Part shown: piece by piece, positions 9,501-18,379 of the stretch | How positions within the stretch are numbered: the first letter of the stretch is position 1 | Layout of the letters: the number at the start of each line of letters is the position of its first letter | Assembly (NCBI GenBank): GCA_045617625.1 | Contig: JAZLJA010000023.1 | Coordinates: forward strand, 1 to 64,000 | Source: Firm-04 sp045617625 | GTDB taxonomy: Bacteria > Bacillota > Clostridia > Oscillospirales > Ruminococcaceae | Direction: 5' to 3' | DNA: 64,000 nt | The notes under the pieces: generated by a model | What the model was told of the DNA's origin: nothing | The model's database searches: none | Seen by the model: the letters and a program-made list of their open reading frames with translations, nothing else | Position numbers and translations under genes: made by a program

Positions 9501-9522
9501 GCTTTTTGTGAATTCGGATGTC

Positions 9523-9551
9523 TTGACAAAATACGGTATTTTCCGTATAAT
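9523..9551 (+). promoter_or_regulatory. Sigma-A promoter of the bce-like operon
   Basis: TTGACA, 17-base spacer, TATAAT, a full consensus match 22 bases before the response regulator start; back to back with the GH43 promoter. Confidence 0.88.
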
Positions 9552-9573
9552 AACAAAGAATGGAGGCGACGTT

Positions 9574-10245
9574 ATGTATCGGCTGTATTTGGTTGAGGAT
9601 GACTGCGGCATCGCAGAATCGATTGCAGCACTCGCAGCAATGTGGGCGTTTGATGTCCATATCTGTGAGGATTTTTGCCGAGTTACAGAGGAAATGACTG
9701 CTTTCTCTCCGCATATTATTCTTTTGGATATCGGGTTGCCGTTTTATAACGGATATCACTGGTGCAATGAGATCCGTAAGCTTACAAATGTCCCGATCAT
9801 CATAATCTCCTCCGCATCAGATAACATGAATATTGTAATGGCAATGAACATGGGTGCGGATGATTTTATTGCAAAACCATTTGATGGTTCCGTTTTGATG
9901 GCTAAGGTACAGGCTTTGATGCGCCGCACCTATGAATTTGCGGAATCAATTCCGATGCTCACCCATCGAGGAGCATCGCTGAACACTGGTGACAACACTC
10001 TGACCTACAATCAAATAAAGATTGATCTTTCAAAGAATGAATACCGCATCCTGCTTTGTCTGATGGAACAAAAACATAAAGTTGTCAGCCGCGAAAAACT
10101 CATGGAATGTTTATGGGAGACAGATTGCTTCATTGATGAAAATACACTCTCTGTCAATGTGAATCGTCTTCGCAAAAAACTGGATGGTGCCGGGCTGACT
10201 GATTTTATCAAAACAAAATTCGGTGTCGGATATCTGATTGACTGA
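9574..10245 (+). CDS. bceR-like: BceR-type OmpR-family response regulator
   Basis: DNA-binding regulator of 223 residues. The receiver domain shows the acidic pair in LVEDDCG, the phospho-acceptor Asp in ILLDIGLPFYNGYHWC (about 52), and KPFDG (Lys about 102). The C-terminal winged helix contains LSKNEYRILLCLMEQ and NTLSVNVNRLRKKL. The ATG at 9574 follows TGGAGGC. It is paired with the kinase gene 10 bases downstream and a Bce-type transporter, so it should respond to cell-wall-active peptides and activate the transporter promoter at the inverted repeat at 11246-11263. Confidence 0.92.
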   Translation: MYRLYLVEDDCGIAESIAALAAMWAFDVHICEDFCRVTEEMTAFSPHIILLDIGLPFYNGYHWCNEIRKLTNVPIIIISSASDNMNIVMAMNMGADDFIAKPFDGSVLMAKVQALMRRTYEFAESIPMLTHRGASLNTGDNTLTYNQIKIDLSKNEYRILLCLMEQKHKVVSREKLMECLWETDCFIDENTLSVNVNRLRKKLDGAGLTDFIKTKFGVGYLID

Positions 10246-10255
10246 TGAGGTTGCT

Positions 10256-11245
10256 ATGACTTTTCTGATCTCTTATATCAAACAAAAATGCAGATTGATT
10301 CTGTTTTGGCTGGTGTGCTGTGCGGTCTTTCTGGTTACATTTTGGCTGTATCATTTCCCGTTGTCTGCAGTCTGCTATCCGATGATCGTTTGCACGATCC
10401 TTGGAATCTGCCTTCTGCTATTCGATTATCATACGAAGCACAAACGTCATCTGACGATGCAGAAGATACAATCAAGTACAGAAATTTTGCTGGAGACGTT
10501 TCCAAAACCTCATGATATTTCCGAGGAAGATGATTATGCATTGATTGCCAAGCTTGATCGGCAGATCACTGAAATGCAGAATCAAAGCAATGACAAGTAC
10601 AGGGACATAATCGATTATTACACGATTTGGGCACATCAAATCAAAACACCGATTGCTTCCATGAAGCTGACGCTTCAGTCTGAGGATTCGTTACTTACAC
10701 GACGTCTTTCATCAGATTTATTCCGCATTGCACAATATGTTGAAATGGTTCTGACATTTCTTCGACTGGACAGTGAATCAACGGATTTTGTGTTTCGCAG
10801 TCATTCACTGGATGCAATTCTTCGACAGTGCGTGAAAAAGTATTCGCGTATGTTCATCGACAAAAAGTTGCGGCTTTGCTATGAACCACTCGATATGAAC
10901 ATCGTCACTGATGAAAAATGGTTTGCTTTTGTGGTGGAGCAGCTTTTGTCCAATGCGCTGAAATATACGAAAGAGGGTTCCATATCCATTTTTATGAAGG
11001 AGCCTCAGTCGCTTTGTATTTCGGATACGGGAATCGGTATAGCCGCTTCAGATCTGCCGCGTATTTTTGAGAAAGGCTTCACGGGATTTAACGGTCGCTC
11101 TGATAAATCTGCAAGCGGAATCGGTCTTTTTCTCTGTAAACAGGTCTGCTGCAAGCTTGGAATCACAATTTCTATCGAATCTGAACTTTCAAAAGGAACA
11201 TCTGTATATCTCACTTTTTCTCAATCAGACACGAAATTTGAATAG
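10256..11245 (+). CDS. bceS-like: BceS-type intramembrane-sensing histidine kinase
   Basis: A 329-residue kinase with two close N-terminal membrane helices (about 12-55) and almost no extracytoplasmic loop, as in BceS kinases that sense through their partner transporter. The phospho-acceptor His lies in IWAHQIKTPIASMKL; the ATPase domain shows NALKYTKEG (N box), SDTGIGI (G1) and SASGIGLFLCK (G2). The ATG at 10256 follows GATGAGG; a TTG at 10238 is possible but lacks a site. Autophosphorylates and passes the phosphate to the upstream regulator. Confidence 0.9.
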   Translation: MTFLISYIKQKCRLILFWLVCCAVFLVTFWLYHFPLSAVCYPMIVCTILGICLLLFDYHTKHKRHLTMQKIQSSTEILLETFPKPHDISEEDDYALIAKLDRQITEMQNQSNDKYRDIIDYYTIWAHQIKTPIASMKLTLQSEDSLLTRRLSSDLFRIAQYVEMVLTFLRLDSESTDFVFRSHSLDAILRQCVKKYSRMFIDKKLRLCYEPLDMNIVTDEKWFAFVVEQLLSNALKYTKEGSISIFMKEPQSLCISDTGIGIAASDLPRIFEKGFTGFNGRSDKSASGIGLFLCKQVCCKLGITISIESELSKGTSVYLTFSQSDTKFE

Positions 11246-11263
11246 TCTTACAAAACTGTAAGA
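11246..11263 (+). promoter_or_regulatory. BceR-type operator
   Basis: Perfect 7-base inverted repeat TCTTACA-AAAC-TGTAAGA beginning one base after the kinase stop. It contains TTACA-N4-TGTAA, the half-site layout (TNACA-N4-TGTAA) known for Bce-type response regulators, and lies upstream of the transporter genes. A weak TATTAT at 11321-11326 could be the activated -10. Confidence 0.8.
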
Positions 11264-11271
11264 TTTACAAC

Positions 11272-11307
11272 GGGAAATGTAAGCCGATTCGATGGCGAAC
11301 ATTTCCC
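11272..11307 (+). promoter_or_regulatory. Second inverted repeat upstream of bceA
   Basis: GGGAAATGT (11272-11280) and ACATTTCCC (11299-11307), 9 bases perfect with an 18-base spacer, between the operator and the transporter start. It could be a further regulator site or an upstream hairpin. Confidence 0.5.
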
Positions 11308-11355
11308 ATTTGTGTTATTCTATTATCATAAAATAAATCAACGGAGGCATTGAGT

Positions 11356-12120
11356 ATGCAGATTCTTAAAGTTGAAAAACTAAAAAAGGTATATTCCACA
11401 CGTTTTGGCGGTCAAACAGTCACGGCATTACGTAATGTCAGTTTCGAGGTCGAACAAGGTGAGTTTGTTGCTATTATGGGCGAATCCGGTTCCGGAAAAA
11501 CGACGCTGCTCAACATTCTTGCTTCTCTTGACAAACCGACAAGCGGTCAAGTGATTCTGGACGGTAAACCACTGACCAATATTCGTGAATCAGAAATCGC
11601 TGCTTTCCGCCGCGACAATCTCGGATTTGTGTTTCAGGAGTTCAATCTTTTGGATACATTTTCTGTGGAGGATAACATCTATCTGCCGCTTGTTCTCGCT
11701 GGTATGTCATATAAGGAAATGTCTGAACGCCTGCAGCCGATTGCGAATCGACTTGGCATCAATGAATTGCTGAAAAAATATCCATATGAGATTTCAGGCG
11801 GTCAAAAACAACGTGCAGCGGCTGCCCGCGCCCTGATTACCAATCCAAAACTGATCCTTGCCGATGAACCAACCGGTGCACTGGACTCTCGTTCTTCTGA
11901 TGAGCTGCTTCGTTTGTTTGTCGAAGAAAACAATCAGGGGCAGACCATACTTATGGTGACGCATTCTGTAAAAGCTGCAAGTACTGCAAGCAGAGTATTG
12001 TTTATTCGAGACGGCGAAGTATTTCATCAGATCTATCGTGGCGACGACAACGATCAGGTTTTCTATCAGCGTATTTCTGATACCCTCACCATGCTTGCGA
12101 CAGGCGGTGAAGCAAAATGA
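11356..12120 (+). CDS. bceA-like: BceA-type ABC transporter ATP-binding protein
   Basis: Cytoplasmic ATPase of 254 residues of the MacB/Bce family. Walker A GESGSGKTTLLN (about 41-52), Q-loop FVFQEFNLLDTFSVEDN, signature ISGGQKQRAAAARAL, Walker B LILADEPTGALDS and H-loop MVTHSVKAA are all present. The ATG at 11356 follows ACGGAGG; its stop overlaps the permease start (ATGA). With BceB it should remove or shield against bacitracin-like peptides and lantibiotics and also signal to BceS. Confidence 0.93.
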   Translation: MQILKVEKLKKVYSTRFGGQTVTALRNVSFEVEQGEFVAIMGESGSGKTTLLNILASLDKPTSGQVILDGKPLTNIRESEIAAFRRDNLGFVFQEFNLLDTFSVEDNIYLPLVLAGMSYKEMSERLQPIANRLGINELLKKYPYEISGGQKQRAAAARALITNPKLILADEPTGALDSRSSDELLRLFVEENNQGQTILMVTHSVKAASTASRVLFIRDGEVFHQIYRGDDNDQVFYQRISDTLTMLATGGEAK

Positions 12121-14177
12121 AAAAAATGTTATTTCCTCGCCTCGCTTGGACAGGCATTGTCAAGAACAAAAAGCTCTATCTGCCCTATCTTTGCTCCACC
12201 GTAGGCATGGTGATGATGTTCTGCATCTTGGAGGCTCTTACAGAGTCTCCACAGCTTCAGACAATGAAAGGCGGAACCACTCTCAGCACGATGCTTGGGT
12301 TTGGGCGTATCGTCATTGCTGTTTTTTCGCTGATTTTTCTGTTTTACACAAACTCTTTTCTGATTCGCCGACGTTATCGTGAATTCGGACTTTACAGCGT
12401 TCTCGGCATGGATAAGCGCGGAATTGCAAAAGTCATGATCTGGGAATCCGTTCTTGTCGCGGCAATTAGTCTTGGGCTCGGCATCGGACTTGGCTTGCTG
12501 TTTCAAAAGCTTGCAGAACTTGCGCTTGTCAATCTCGTGCAGGGCGAGATATCCTACGAAATGTCTTTTACGGCAACTTCCGCATTGTTCACTGCCGTTG
12601 TGTATGGGGCGATTTTCTTAATTCTGCTGGTGAAATCCCTCATTCAGCTCCGCAAGAGTAACCCGCTTGCCTTGATGCAAAGTGATATAAAAGGCGAAAA
12701 GCCTCCGAAAGCTAATCGCTTTTTGACACTTGCAGGCGTGATCCTTTTAGCGATTGCTTATTACCTTGCGGTGTCTATCACATCACCGATTGCAGCCTTG
12801 TTCTTGTTCTGTGTAGCGGTCATTATGGTGATTGTTGCAACATATCTGCTGTTTATCACAGGTTCAGTTACGTTGTGCAGAGTGCTGCAGCGAAAAAAAT
12901 CATACTACTATAAAAAATCCCATTTTGTTGCCGTTTCGTCTATGCTTTACCGCATGAAGCGAAACGGAGCTGGACTTGCGTCAATCTGCATCCTTTCCAC
13001 GATGGTACTTGTTACATTTAGCAGTTCTGCAAGTCTGTTTCTCGGAAAAGAAGCCAGTCTTGACAGTACATATATGAATGATCTCAGTCTTTCCTTGAAC
13101 CTTTATTCCTCAGAGAACATTCCCGAAATCGAATTCGACACCTACCGTGATATGGTTTCTGATTCTTTGAAAGAGTATGGACTGTCCTATAAGAAAACGC
13201 AGGAACTAACCTATGCAAGTGCCAATGGCATGCCTGTGAATGATACCGTCGAATTGCAGTTTGACGAGACATTGGAGACATTGCTGAAAATGGATGACAT
13301 GGTCGGTATATATTTCCTGTCTGCTGCCGAGTACACAAAGCTGACCGGAAATAATGTTTCACTGGAAGAAAATCAAGCTTTTTTGTATCCCTATCACTGT
13401 AAATACCCATATTCGACTCTTTCGTTCGGCGGTATGAAGTTTGAAATTACCGAACTGCTCGATGAATGCCCTGAGTTTAATTATAGCGACGACAATTTGG
13501 TGACTATGAATCAGATATATGTCCTTGTCATATCCGATTTCTCCGTTATTGACCCACTGTTTGAAGCCGATCCTAAAAAACATTTTTCACTTGCAGATTT
13601 GAAATGGTATTACGGTTTTGATATCAATGCGGATGATGAAGCTGCTTGCTCGCTACATGATAACATTTACCAAAAACTGATTCATAATTTAATAGCTTCA
13701 ACTGATGCAGGAAATCAAGTCGTCGTTGGCTTTGGAACAGGATGCAAGGCATTTGAACATCAGGATTTCTATCTAACGTTCGGAAGTCTATTTTTCATCG
13801 GGATTTTGCTGTGCGTCGTCTTTGTTTTTGCAATGGCAATGATTATCTATTACAAGCAGATATCGGAAGGTTATGAAGATCAAGCTGGTTTTGCAATCAT
13901 GCAAAAGGTTGGCATGACCCATGAAGATATCAAAAAGAGCATCAACGCACAAATTCGTACCGTTTTCTTTGCGCCTCTGCTCTTTGCAGGAATGCATCTT
14001 GCATTTGCTTTCCCGATGATATGGAAGATTCTGCAATTATTCCAGTTCAAAAATTTGAAATTGATTATTCTGATCACCATTGGAGCATTTTCGCTGTTTG
14101 CTTTGCTGTATGGTGTGCTTTATAAAGTGACGGCGCACGCATACTATGCGATTGTTGCAGTACCCTCTGACGATTAA
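12117..14177 (+). CDS. bceB-like: BceB-type FtsX-family permease
   Basis: A 686-residue permease with the BceB layout: about ten membrane helices, FtsX-like segments near both ends, and a large extracytoplasmic domain (about 310-550) between helices 7 and 8. The segment YREFGLYSVLGMDKRGIAKV is the characteristic FtsX coupling region. It overlaps bceA by four bases. The large external domain is what senses peptide-bound lipid II-cycle intermediates in characterised homologues. Confidence 0.92.
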   Translation: MKKMLFPRLAWTGIVKNKKLYLPYLCSTVGMVMMFCILEALTESPQLQTMKGGTTLSTMLGFGRIVIAVFSLIFLFYTNSFLIRRRYREFGLYSVLGMDKRGIAKVMIWESVLVAAISLGLGIGLGLLFQKLAELALVNLVQGEISYEMSFTATSALFTAVVYGAIFLILLVKSLIQLRKSNPLALMQSDIKGEKPPKANRFLTLAGVILLAIAYYLAVSITSPIAALFLFCVAVIMVIVATYLLFITGSVTLCRVLQRKKSYYYKKSHFVAVSSMLYRMKRNGAGLASICILSTMVLVTFSSSASLFLGKEASLDSTYMNDLSLSLNLYSSENIPEIEFDTYRDMVSDSLKEYGLSYKKTQELTYASANGMPVNDTVELQFDETLETLLKMDDMVGIYFLSAAEYTKLTGNNVSLEENQAFLYPYHCKYPYSTLSFGGMKFEITELLDECPEFNYSDDNLVTMNQIYVLVISDFSVIDPLFEADPKKHFSLADLKWYYGFDINADDEAACSLHDNIYQKLIHNLIASTDAGNQVVVGFGTGCKAFEHQDFYLTFGSLFFIGILLCVVFVFAMAMIIYYKQISEGYEDQAGFAIMQKVGMTHEDIKKSINAQIRTVFFAPLLFAGMHLAFAFPMIWKILQLFQFKNLKLIILITIGAFSLFALLYGVLYKVTAHAYYAIVAVPSDD

Positions 14178-14181
14178 AAGA

Positions 14182-14221
14182 AAAACGCACGGGCAGCTTT
14201 CAGTAAGCTCCCGTGCGTTTT
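14182..14221. terminator. Bidirectional terminator between bceB-like gene and GH9 gene
   Basis: Stem AAAACGCACGGG / CCCGTGCGTTTT (14182-14193 with 14210-14221) between two convergent genes, with a T tract on either strand. Confidence 0.88.
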
Positions 14222-14224
14222 GAA

Positions 14225-16570
14225 TTATCCAACCAGAATCCGTTTCAGTTGTGTCAGATCAACAGCATTCAGTTTGCCGTCTCCGTTAACGTCGCCTGCT
14301 TTCCAATCGGAAAGAGACTTGGTTTCACCGAGCAGGTATTTCTGCAATGCAACTGCATCAGCCATTGTGCATTTACCGTCAGCATTGACATCACCTTTCA
14401 CAGTATCACTGCCTATAGATGTTTCATCGGTCAAAGAAAGCAGGTAGGTCAGCGGACTGTTCCAGTAAATGGTGATTTCATTTGTAGAATAACTCTCGGA
14501 ATTGTCAACGTAGCATTTTGCAGCAGGTGCATCCGCACAGTATGCTTTTGCGGCACTGTCTTCCAGAGAGGAATTCACGCCGCCGACCAACATACCTTTC
14601 ATTGCCTGATTCGCTGCCATAGACGGACGGTGATGCGGGTGCTCAGGAGAGACGGTGCCAAATCCAGTAACAAAACAGGTGCCGAGCGGGTTTTTGCCAA
14701 GCAGATAATCAAGCTGTCCTGTGGCTGCCTGAAGGAATGTTTCATCTCCGGTGACTTGATAAGCCAGTGCAAGTACAATACCTGCATTTGCGATGGTCAT
14801 GTTGCTGCCCCAGTTATACTTGCTGATTGCGGAGCCATAGGGGTTATTCTTATATGTCTTCGCAAAACCTTCTGCTTGATTGACGATCGCGCTCATTGCT
14901 TTACGATAGAAATCAGAGTCTTTGTCAATGCCGTCCATCGTCATCAGCGCAATGTTACCGTAATCACCTACTGTTGACCAGTCAAGACCGGTTCTCACAA
15001 CCATGGAACTCAATGCAGATGAATACTTTTCATTTTTTGTTGCACGATAAAGCTGTGCTGCTGCCCAATAGCGTTCATCTTTATCAGATGTATCGCCGTA
15101 ATCACCTGTGGAAATATCAGCAGGATTGCTGAAAATCAGATTCGGATTGTTTTCAAGATATCCCCATGCCTTTTCTGCGGCTGTGAGACATTTTGTTGCA
15201 AAATCTTTGTCGATATCCTGATAAAATTCATAAGCCATTGCCATTGAAGCACAGAAATCAGCTGTTGCCGTTGTGGAAATCGGTGTAACGATCAGTTCGT
15301 TCTTCTCGGCAGTCGGTGCGACATATCCCGGGAAAGTCGCGCAGCTCACCTTATGATACACGCCGCCGGAAGATGCTTGCATTTTAAGCATCCATTCCAG
15401 TTCAAAGCGTGCTTCATCAAGAATATCTGGAACACCGTTTCCGCTTTCAGGAATGCCGATGCTGTCACTGTAAAGCTGTGGGTTCGCGTCATAAGCATAG
15501 AGCAGATCTGCAACGGCTTTTGCACCCGGAACTACATATCTGCCGTAGTCACCTGCATCGTGCCAACCGCCGCTGACATCAATCTTGTCACTTGTGTGAT
15601 AGATGGTTGCCATTGCGTCATGGCAGGCAGTATGACCAAATACAGAATCCTTGACCTCAACGCCACATCTTTGCAGATAAAGCATTTTCACGGATTCATC
15701 AAGTAATGAACCGTAGGCGTCATCGCTAATGGTAAACTGATATGAATCATCCAGACCGTTGCAGGTAATGTAATATTTGCCTGAATCTGTCACTTCAGAA
15801 AAATCACCAACGCGGTTGGTTTCATTTGCTGATGAATTGCTTTGGGCTTCAGAAAGTTTTCCTGTATAGACTACCTTTTTGGTGTCGGCATTGACCACAG
15901 AGAAGCTTGTCTCGGTTGCATTCCCTCTCATTACAACGAGCTTTTGACTCTGTGGTTGATAGCCGACCTGATTGGTAAGGATTTGAGCTTCATATGGTTT
16001 ATCGGAACTGTAATCGACCTTGCTGTCATCTACCAGTTCCAAAGACACATTATCAAGATAAATGGTATGTTCCGGAAGATTCTCTCCTTGTGTGCCGCAG
16101 TTGAAAACGAGTTTTGCCATGATATCCGTTTCTTCTTTCATGGTGAACTCATAGTCAATGGTCTGCGGTGTGGGAGTGAGATCAAGCCCTTTCCAGGTAT
16201 ATGCTTGATAAGTTCCGCCGTTTTGTTGGATCATTCCCTCTGCATAGCGGTCAATCGAGCAGGAAATGTCATACTTCAGACGATAGACACCGTTCTGATA
16301 GAGCGGCAGGATGTCGTAAAACACCTGCACAGAGTAGTTCAGCGTGCCGACATTTGAGACTTTCAAAGCCAGCTTCCCATCACTGGTGGAAAGTGAACAG
16401 ACACCTCCGCTTTCCTTATAGGTGCCCCATCCGCTGGTACCGCTTTCAAATGTCGAATTGCTGATGTAGTTTTTTGCACTTGCCGTCAGTGGTAGAACCT
16501 GAACGACAGTTGCCATAAGTGCTGCGGAAAGCACAACCGCCGCACTGCGTTTGATGCTTCGCATTTTCAT
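14225..16570 (-). CDS. Cellulosomal GH9 endoglucanase (CBM4-like, Ig, GH9, dockerin)
   Basis: A 781-residue secreted cellulase. Order: signal peptide (1-32), CBM4/9-like module (33-180, SNSTFESGTSGWGTY), cellulase N-terminal Ig domain (195-285), GH9 catalytic domain (290-710) and dockerin (723-781). Catalytic features: SGGWHDAGDYGRYVVPG with the base Asp (about 337), HHRPS, and the acid Glu in SYSTNEITIYWNSPLTYLL (about 697). The dockerin repeats are GDVNADGKCTMADAVALQKY and GDVNGDGKLNAVDLTQLKRI. Its start follows GAGGGGG by seven bases. An AraC regulator gene lies directly upstream in the same direction and could control it. Confidence 0.93.
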   Translation of the reverse strand: MKMRSIKRSAAVVLSAALMATVVQVLPLTASAKNYISNSTFESGTSGWGTYKESGGVCSLSTSDGKLALKVSNVGTLNYSVQVFYDILPLYQNGVYRLKYDISCSIDRYAEGMIQQNGGTYQAYTWKGLDLTPTPQTIDYEFTMKEETDIMAKLVFNCGTQGENLPEHTIYLDNVSLELVDDSKVDYSSDKPYEAQILTNQVGYQPQSQKLVVMRGNATETSFSVVNADTKKVVYTGKLSEAQSNSSANETNRVGDFSEVTDSGKYYITCNGLDDSYQFTISDDAYGSLLDESVKMLYLQRCGVEVKDSVFGHTACHDAMATIYHTSDKIDVSGGWHDAGDYGRYVVPGAKAVADLLYAYDANPQLYSDSIGIPESGNGVPDILDEARFELEWMLKMQASSGGVYHKVSCATFPGYVAPTAEKNELIVTPISTTATADFCASMAMAYEFYQDIDKDFATKCLTAAEKAWGYLENNPNLIFSNPADISTGDYGDTSDKDERYWAAAQLYRATKNEKYSSALSSMVVRTGLDWSTVGDYGNIALMTMDGIDKDSDFYRKAMSAIVNQAEGFAKTYKNNPYGSAISKYNWGSNMTIANAGIVLALAYQVTGDETFLQAATGQLDYLLGKNPLGTCFVTGFGTVSPEHPHHRPSMAANQAMKGMLVGGVNSSLEDSAAKAYCADAPAAKCYVDNSESYSTNEITIYWNSPLTYLLSLTDETSIGSDTVKGDVNADGKCTMADAVALQKYLLGETKSLSDWKAGDVNGDGKLNAVDLTQLKRILVG

Positions 16571-16610
16571 AGTGATTCCCCCTCTTGAATCATAATGAGA
16601 TTTGAATGAA

Positions 16611-16643
16611 AAACGGTTGAATTTACGAATGATTCAACCGTTT
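16611..16643 (-). terminator. Hairpin between araC and GH9: araC terminator and 5' stem of the GH9 mRNA
   Basis: Twelve-base perfect stem AAACGGTTGAAT / ATTCAACCGTTT followed on the minus strand by TTTTTC. It works as an intrinsic terminator for araC, but the GH9 promoter -10 ends only three bases before it, so GH9 transcripts should start inside its 5' arm. Confidence 0.75.
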
Positions 16644-16645
16644 AT

Positions 16646-16674
16646 ATTATAATTCAATTTGTGGAATTCTTCAA
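16646..16674 (-). promoter_or_regulatory. Promoter of the GH9 gene
   Basis: Minus strand TTGAAG (16674-16669), 17 bases, TATAAT (16651-16646). Confidence 0.7.
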
Positions 16675-16695
16675 TATGATATCGTGCAAGATTTA

Positions 16696-17478
16696 TCACT
16701 TTTTCTGCAATCTGTATTCGGTGGGAGTCAAATTGCAATGGGCTTTGAACTGACGGATAAAATGTGCATAACTGCTGTATCCGCATTGTTTGGCGACTTC
16801 GCTGACTGTCATATCTGTTGTGCTGAGTAAAAGCTGTGCATATTCTACACGACTGATAATCAAGTCCTGCACGAATGAAATTCCAAACTGCTTTTTATAA
16901 AGATGCTGAAACGACGATTCACTCATGCGGACTTCATGGGCTGTTCCGGTAATAGTCCGATGCTCATATGGCTTGCTGTATATTTTGTTGCGGATTGTAG
17001 AAAGCATTTCAAAATTGGAATTACAGACAATCGGATTTGCATCACAAAGCTGTTCTTCGATTTTTGAGAACATAAGCTTGAAGTAGCAACGGATATTTTC
17101 GATTTTATTCCGATTTGCTGAATATTTCTCATGTGCAATAGATTTGATACAAAAGCTCAAAAAATGCAGACTTTCCATGGGGATTGGTGTTTGAAACGGA
17201 ATACCATATTGCTCAAAGGCTTCTCGTTCTCCATCCTCAAAATCAAAATGAATCCAGTCGTTTGAAAATGTGCTTTGCGGGACACAACGATAATACTGCG
17301 GGATGTATTTATCGTAAATAAAGACAGTGTTTGGCGGAGTGAAGATATCAGTACCGTCTATCCGAAAAATCGCCTCTGTTTTCAATAACAACAAGAGGCA
17401 ATCACCGCTGCCGCTCGGTCGTTCAATATTGAAGTCAGCGTCGTGACAATGATTATATCCAATATTTCGTATCAACAT
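16696..17478 (-). CDS. AraC-family transcriptional regulator
   Basis: A 260-residue regulator with an N-terminal cupin-like sensing domain (about 5-140; GTDIFTPPNTVFIYDKY) and a C-terminal double helix-turn-helix (about 160-258; VEYAQLLLSTTDMTVSEVAK, CGYSSYAHFIRQFKAHCNLT). Such proteins usually sense a sugar. It lies between a small membrane protein gene (25 bases upstream) and a GH9 gene, so control of cellulase expression is a reasonable guess. The start follows GAGGGGG. Confidence 0.88.
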   Translation of the reverse strand: MLIRNIGYNHCHDADFNIERPSGSGDCLLLLLKTEAIFRIDGTDIFTPPNTVFIYDKYIPQYYRCVPQSTFSNDWIHFDFEDGEREAFEQYGIPFQTPIPMESLHFLSFCIKSIAHEKYSANRNKIENIRCYFKLMFSKIEEQLCDANPIVCNSNFEMLSTIRNKIYSKPYEHRTITGTAHEVRMSESSFQHLYKKQFGISFVQDLIISRVEYAQLLLSTTDMTVSEVAKQCGYSSYAHFIRQFKAHCNLTPTEYRLQKK

Positions 17479-17503
17479 GACGATTCCCCCTCATGAATCA
17501 CAG

Positions 17504-18235
17504 TCACATTTTTCCGAATTCGATTTTTCCGGTTGATCTGTCGATGATGACTGCATCGACCTTTGGATGGTTCCAGTTGAGATTGGTGTAGAGTACATAT
17601 ACAATCGCGTCATCAGACGCATCTTCCCAAAATTCACGGGTATATGCCAAGGTAATTGTTTTTTCACGATCTCCGTCGAGGAAATGTTCTCCTTGTGAAA
17701 ATGCAGAAAACGGCAGTGTATATTGCGCCTGCTTCTGTAATTCGGATTCACATTGCGCAACGAAATCCGATTGCGTGGAAAAGTGAAGCCGTGTGTATCC
17801 CGTGCCCTGCATAATAGACGGCATAACTTCCAGTTTATAATTCTCTACGGAATCGGGAAGACTCTGCGGAAAATATGAGAATGAATCTTCTGTGAATTCA
17901 TTCTTCAGAAATTGAATCTGATTTCGATATTTCCATGTGGAATGGCTGGAAAATCCAAATCCGCCCGCTCCGAGCAAGAGGATGATTCCTAGTATTACAA
18001 GTGCTTTTGCGATGATAGATGCAGGGCTGCATTCAGATGGATTCATCCGTATTTTTTTTATTTTCCGAATCAGCCATATACACCATATTGCAAGGATAAT
18101 CGCTCGAATCAGCCCCATGCAGATAGCAATGTAATCTGCAATGAACAGCAAAACGCCAAGCAAGCTGAAAATCAACAGAACTCGATAAACCCAGAACCCT
18201 TTTGGAGAGCCTGCTGCCGATGTGGAATTTTTCAT
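17504..18235 (-). CDS. Uncharacterised membrane protein upstream of araC
   Basis: A 243-residue protein with three predicted membrane segments in the first 95 residues (about 15-35, 40-60, 72-92) and a soluble C-terminal domain of about 145 residues, probably outside the cell. I do not recognise the domain. It has its own promoter and GAGGGAG ribosome site and is probably cotranscribed with the AraC regulator. Confidence 0.7.
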   Translation of the reverse strand: MKNSTSAAGSPKGFWVYRVLLIFSLLGVLLFIADYIAICMGLIRAIILAIWCIWLIRKIKKIRMNPSECSPASIIAKALVILGIILLLGAGGFGFSSHSTWKYRNQIQFLKNEFTEDSFSYFPQSLPDSVENYKLEVMPSIMQGTGYTRLHFSTQSDFVAQCESELQKQAQYTLPFSAFSQGEHFLDGDREKTITLAYTREFWEDASDDAIVYVLYTNLNWNHPKVDAVIIDRSTGKIEFGKM

Positions 18236-18260
18236 GTTTTCACACTCCCTCTATACAACT

Positions 18261-18289
18261 ATTTTATCATTTTTTCAACATTTTGTCAA
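18261..18289 (-). promoter_or_regulatory. Promoter of the membrane protein/araC operon
   Basis: Minus strand TTGACA (18289-18284), 17 bases, TAAAAT (18266-18261). Confidence 0.8.
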
Positions 18290-18320
18290 TGTGCTTTTAT
18301 CGCTGCTTTTTTTGTTCCTA

Positions 18321-18349
18321 TTGACAAATTCGCCAAAATGGGATAGAAT
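18321..18349 (+). promoter_or_regulatory. Promoter of the GH9-CBM3c gene
   Basis: TTGACA, 17-base spacer, TAGAAT, 30 bases before the ATG; divergent from the promoter at 18261-18289. Confidence 0.82.
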
Positions 18350-18379
18350 AGAATTACCATGAAAGGAGGATGTATTTTT

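Noticed and set aside
14213..14977. Plus-strand frame of 254 codons
   Set aside because: Antisense to the GH9 catalytic and dockerin region; no domain and no ribosome site.
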